Of a DNA stretch of 64,000 nucleotides, positions 61,654 to 64,000 are shown one piece after another (position 1 is the stretch's first letter; each line of letters begins with the position of its first letter). Position numbers and translations under genes: made by a program. Location of the stretch: NCBI GenBank assembly GCA_024234815.1, contig JACKNO010000002.1, positions 372,001 through 436,000 on the forward strand, written 5' to 3'. The stretch is from Pseudomonadales bacterium (GTDB lineage: Bacteria; Pseudomonadota; Gammaproteobacteria; Pseudomonadales; Halieaceae). Below the pieces are notes generated by a model. That model was given only the letters and a program-made list of their open reading frames with translations. It had not been told where the DNA came from and made no database searches.

Positions 61654-63219
61654 ATGGACAGCTCGACGCTTCGCCGGTTAATGCGGCCACAGGCCTTCAG
61701 TCACCCCGCGGACGCAATGGCGCTGCGCGAGACCCACATTTCCTGGATCATCCTGAGCGGCGAGTTCGCCTACAAGATCAAAAAGCCCGTCAACTTCGGC
61801 TTTCTCGACTTTTCCAGCCTCGAACAGCGCCACCACTTTTGCGAGCAGGAACTGGCACTGAACCGTCGCTTCGCCCCGGAACTCTACCTGGCCGTAGTGA
61901 CCATCACCGACGGCGCGGGCGGGCCGCGATTCGACGGCCCGGGCAGCGTTATCGACTACGCCGTAAAGATGCGCCGCTTCGACGAGAACCAGTTACTCGA
62001 TAATATTGCCGCCCGCGGGGAGCTGGACCGGCCACTGGTGCGCTCCCTGGCGCGGGAAATAGCCCGGCAGCAGGCCCTGGCGGGCGTCTGCCATCCCCGA
62101 CCCGGCAGCGATGAAGCGGGTTCGCCCACCGCGATGCTGGCCGCGATGACGCAGAATTTTCGGCAGGTCGGTGCCTACGACGTCGCGCCGCCGCAGCGCG
62201 ACCTGCTCGCGGCGCTGGAGCGATGGACCCTCGCCCGCCATGCGGCGCTATTGCCTCTGCTCGAACGCAGGGTCGCGCAGGGCAGCGTCATCGATGGCCA
62301 CGGTGACTCCCACCTGGGCAATATCGCCCTGGTCGACGGTGCGGTGCGCCTGTTCGACTGCATCGAATTCAACCCCTCGCTGCGCATCATGGATGCGATT
62401 GGCGAAATCGCGCTGCTGTCCATGGATCTTGAGGCCAAGGGGCACAGCCCGGAAGCCCACTGGGTGGTAGCCGATTACCTCGAGTACCGCGGTGACTATG
62501 AGAGCCTGGCGCTGCTCAATCTCTACCGCTGCTACTTCGCCATGGTTCGGGCCAAGGTGGCGCTGTTGCGCGAGCCGACAAACCACCCCGCCATCATCGA
62601 TACCGCCGCCTACGAAGATTTCTGCCGATACCTCGCACTTGCGGGTACCTACCGCGTGGCGCCGCTGAAATTCCTGGCGATCACCCATGGCGTGTCAGGC
62701 AGCGGAAAATCAACTGTCGCCGACAAACTGGTGGCCGCCGGGGGCGCCCTGCGAATCCGCTCTGACGTGGAACGCAAGCGCCTGTTCGGCTTGGCGCCAG
62801 AGCAGCGCAGCCGGGAGCGGGACAAGAGCGCGCTCTACAGCAGCCAGATGAGCAGAAAAACCTTCCTGCGACTCGAAGTACTTGCACAGCAGACACTGGA
62901 TGCGGGCTTTCCCGTGATCGTGGACGCCACCTTCCTGCACCGGCGCAGCCGGGACAGTTTCAGGCGCCTGGCGAGGCGCCTCACCGTTGCCTTCGCGATC
63001 ATCGACTGCAAGGCGCCGCCAGGCCGGTTGCGGCAGCGACTGCTGGAGCGCGAACAGCACGGGCGCGACGCCTCCGAGGCCGGGGTGGGGGTGATGGAGA
63101 GCCAGCTGGCGGTGGATCAGCCACTTGCGGGCGTGGAACTGGCTCACCGTATGGAGGCGGATTCAGCAGAGGATGCGCAGCTGTTGTGGCAGCGCCTGCA
63201 ACAACTTGCGGCGGGTTGA
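61654..63219 (+). CDS. Bifunctional aminoglycoside-phosphotransferase-like / P-loop ATPase protein
   Basis: 521 residues from ATG 61654 (GGGAGG 7-8 bases upstream; a second ATG at 61621 is weaker). The N-terminal part (1-330) is an APH-like kinase fold with the catalytic HGDSHLGN (216-223) and FDCIEF metal site; the C-terminal part has P-loop GVSGSGKST (346-354) and a zeta-toxin/kinase-like AAA_33 ATPase. Such fusions are widespread, small-molecule or unknown substrate. Aminoglycoside resistance should not be assumed. Divergent from recA. Confidence 0.85.
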   Translation: MDSSTLRRLMRPQAFSHPADAMALRETHISWIILSGEFAYKIKKPVNFGFLDFSSLEQRHHFCEQELALNRRFAPELYLAVVTITDGAGGPRFDGPGSVIDYAVKMRRFDENQLLDNIAARGELDRPLVRSLAREIARQQALAGVCHPRPGSDEAGSPTAMLAAMTQNFRQVGAYDVAPPQRDLLAALERWTLARHAALLPLLERRVAQGSVIDGHGDSHLGNIALVDGAVRLFDCIEFNPSLRIMDAIGEIALLSMDLEAKGHSPEAHWVVADYLEYRGDYESLALLNLYRCYFAMVRAKVALLREPTNHPAIIDTAAYEDFCRYLALAGTYRVAPLKFLAITHGVSGSGKSTVADKLVAAGGALRIRSDVERKRLFGLAPEQRSRERDKSALYSSQMSRKTFLRLEVLAQQTLDAGFPVIVDATFLHRRSRDSFRRLARRLTVAFAIIDCKAPPGRLRQRLLEREQHGRDASEAGVGVMESQLAVDQPLAGVELAHRMEADSAEDAQLLWQRLQQLAAG

Positions 63220-63230
63220 GACGAGCGGAC

Positions 63231-64000
63231 TCACTCGCAAATCGTGCTGCCGTCATCTGCTACCGCGTACCACAGGCAGTCTGACTCGGCGATGGCCGCA
63301 TTGTTGGTAATCATGAACAGCTTGAGTGCCTGCGCGGGGTAAAGCTCGCCATTCTCGATGCGCACCAGGCGTGTCACCGCACAACTGCCGCCCGCGTCCT
63401 GCGCTAAAAACAGGCTGCGCTCCGGGCCCCTGGCCCAACCCAGCAGGGTATCCGTCGCCACCGTGCCGAAGTTGTGGTGTTCGATATCGGCCTTGAGCGT
63501 AATGTCATAGTTCGCGCTGGGCTCATCGGCATAAGTGAGGGTTACATTGTCCCTCAGTTCGAGACGGATGGGGTCGCGCAGCAGTTCCAGGCCCCAGTCG
63601 GTATCGCCGTGGTCAAGGACAGTCTCTGCCCGGAAGTAACGGCACAGGCCCTCGTAGGCCAGTTCATGGGCCTCTTCGTCGAGGCGCCCGCCCACCTCAA
63701 CGGTCACCGTCGGGAAGCTGTGTTCGCTGATATCCATCAGCGCTCCCAGGCCCAGGTTCGAAACGATCAGACGCTGGGTGAAAAAAGACACCAGGGCATC
63801 GTGCTGCCGATCCATATAGGTACACACCCCGAAAGACGGGCCTGAGCCCGAGGTGTTGTGAATGTCAGTCACAGCCTCGGGCCGGTGCAGGCGCAGTATC
63901 TCCAGAATCTCCTCCGCCAGAATACCCTGGGCATCGTTAAACGGCGGGCGGAAGCAGCGATTGAGGTCCCTGGCGCGCGGCAGCATACGGTGACTGAACA
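63231..64000 (-). CDS. Succinylglutamate desuccinylase/aspartoacylase-family protein (5' end outside window)
   Basis: At least 255 residues, open to the window edge, so the N-terminus is missing; the ATG at 63986 is internal. ARDLNRCFRPPFND and AVTDIHNTSGSGPSFGV are the M14-related zinc and substrate motifs of AstE/AspA. The family removes acyl groups from N-acyl amino acids. It converges with the APH-like gene. The remainder must be read beyond base 64000. Confidence 0.8.
   Translation of the reverse strand, partial: FSHRMLPRARDLNRCFRPPFNDAQGILAEEILEILRLHRPEAVTDIHNTSGSGPSFGVCTYMDRQHDALVSFFTQRLIVSNLGLGALMDISEHSFPTVTVEVGGRLDEEAHELAYEGLCRYFRAETVLDHGDTDWGLELLRDPIRLELRDNVTLTYADEPSANYDITLKADIEHHNFGTVATDTLLGWARGPERSLFLAQDAGGSCAVTRLVRIENGELYPAQALKLFMITNNAAIAESDCLWYAVADDGSTICE

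Noticed and set aside
61654..63219. Aminoglycoside-resistance gene
   Set aside because: Only the fold is shared; the fused ATPase and common chromosomal distribution argue against a resistance role.

Overview
The window is GC-rich, densely coded chromosome from a Gram-negative bacterium, most likely a gammaproteobacterium. The outer-membrane and TonB genes, the recA-recX pair with a LexA-type box, and RlmA, PurT, DbpA, RecQ, ArfB, MarC and YtfJ all point that way. The load of fatty-acid, wax-ester and DUF1302/DUF1329 genes fits a marine group such as Halieaceae/OM60 (Cellvibrionales). The genus is inference; no rRNA or tRNA gene was seen to anchor it. I found no insertion sequence, prophage, CRISPR array or integron, and the window reads as core plus lineage-specific chromosome.

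Layout. 1-1278 (minus): a DUF2878 membrane protein, a chalcone-isomerase-like periplasmic protein and the 5' end of a second fatty-acid cis/trans isomerase. 1390-7009 (minus): a six-gene TonB2/TtpC-type energy-transduction operon (DUF3450, long ExbB/TtpC-like, short ExbB, ExbD, TonB, TPR protein). 7098-9059: a LysR regulator with a palindrome in its upstream region, a 35-codon small-protein candidate and a DUF3313-like lipoprotein. 9169-16121 (minus): a lipid-trafficking-type operon DUF1302 - DUF1329 - YCF48-like - RND/MMPL with a recognisable promoter and intrinsic terminator. 16642-21443: an extended and a classical SDR facing a wax-ester synthase/DGAT and a KshA-like Rieske oxygenase. 21477-30270: SLC13 permease, redoxin, rlmA, recQ, then a complete cti with ytfJ. 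30373-37520: class II aldolase, purT, RIO kinase, dbpA, an SDR and a truncated SDR remnant, then a class I HMG-CoA reductase paired with arfB. 37537-47548: fatty-acid or acyl-CoA catabolism (acyl-CoA dehydrogenase, FadB/FadJ-type protein, thiolase, patatin, two crotonases). 47868-53847: MarC, an outer-membrane barrel, and a glycan/lipid-glycosylation group (GT2, DUF354, two membrane proteins). 53858-63219: aldehyde dehydrogenase, SDR, DsbA-like isomerase, an encapsulated-ferritin homologue without encapsulin, a beta-CASP nuclease, a PliI-like lysozyme inhibitor, recX-recA, and an APH/ATPase fusion. The window ends inside an aspartoacylase/succinylglutamate-desuccinylase-type gene.

The common theme is membrane and storage lipid handling: cis/trans isomerisation, wax-ester synthesis, beta-oxidation, a phospholipase, and an RND system with putative lipid carriers. 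The most unusual items are the class I HMG-CoA reductase operon with arfB, the free-standing EncFtn ferritin with an operator-like palindrome on its promoter, the wax synthase with a histone-like basic tail, the truncated SDR scar beside dbpA, and two cti genes in one neighbourhood. Start codons were chosen by family alignment from memory and by visible ribosome binding sites. No database search was run.
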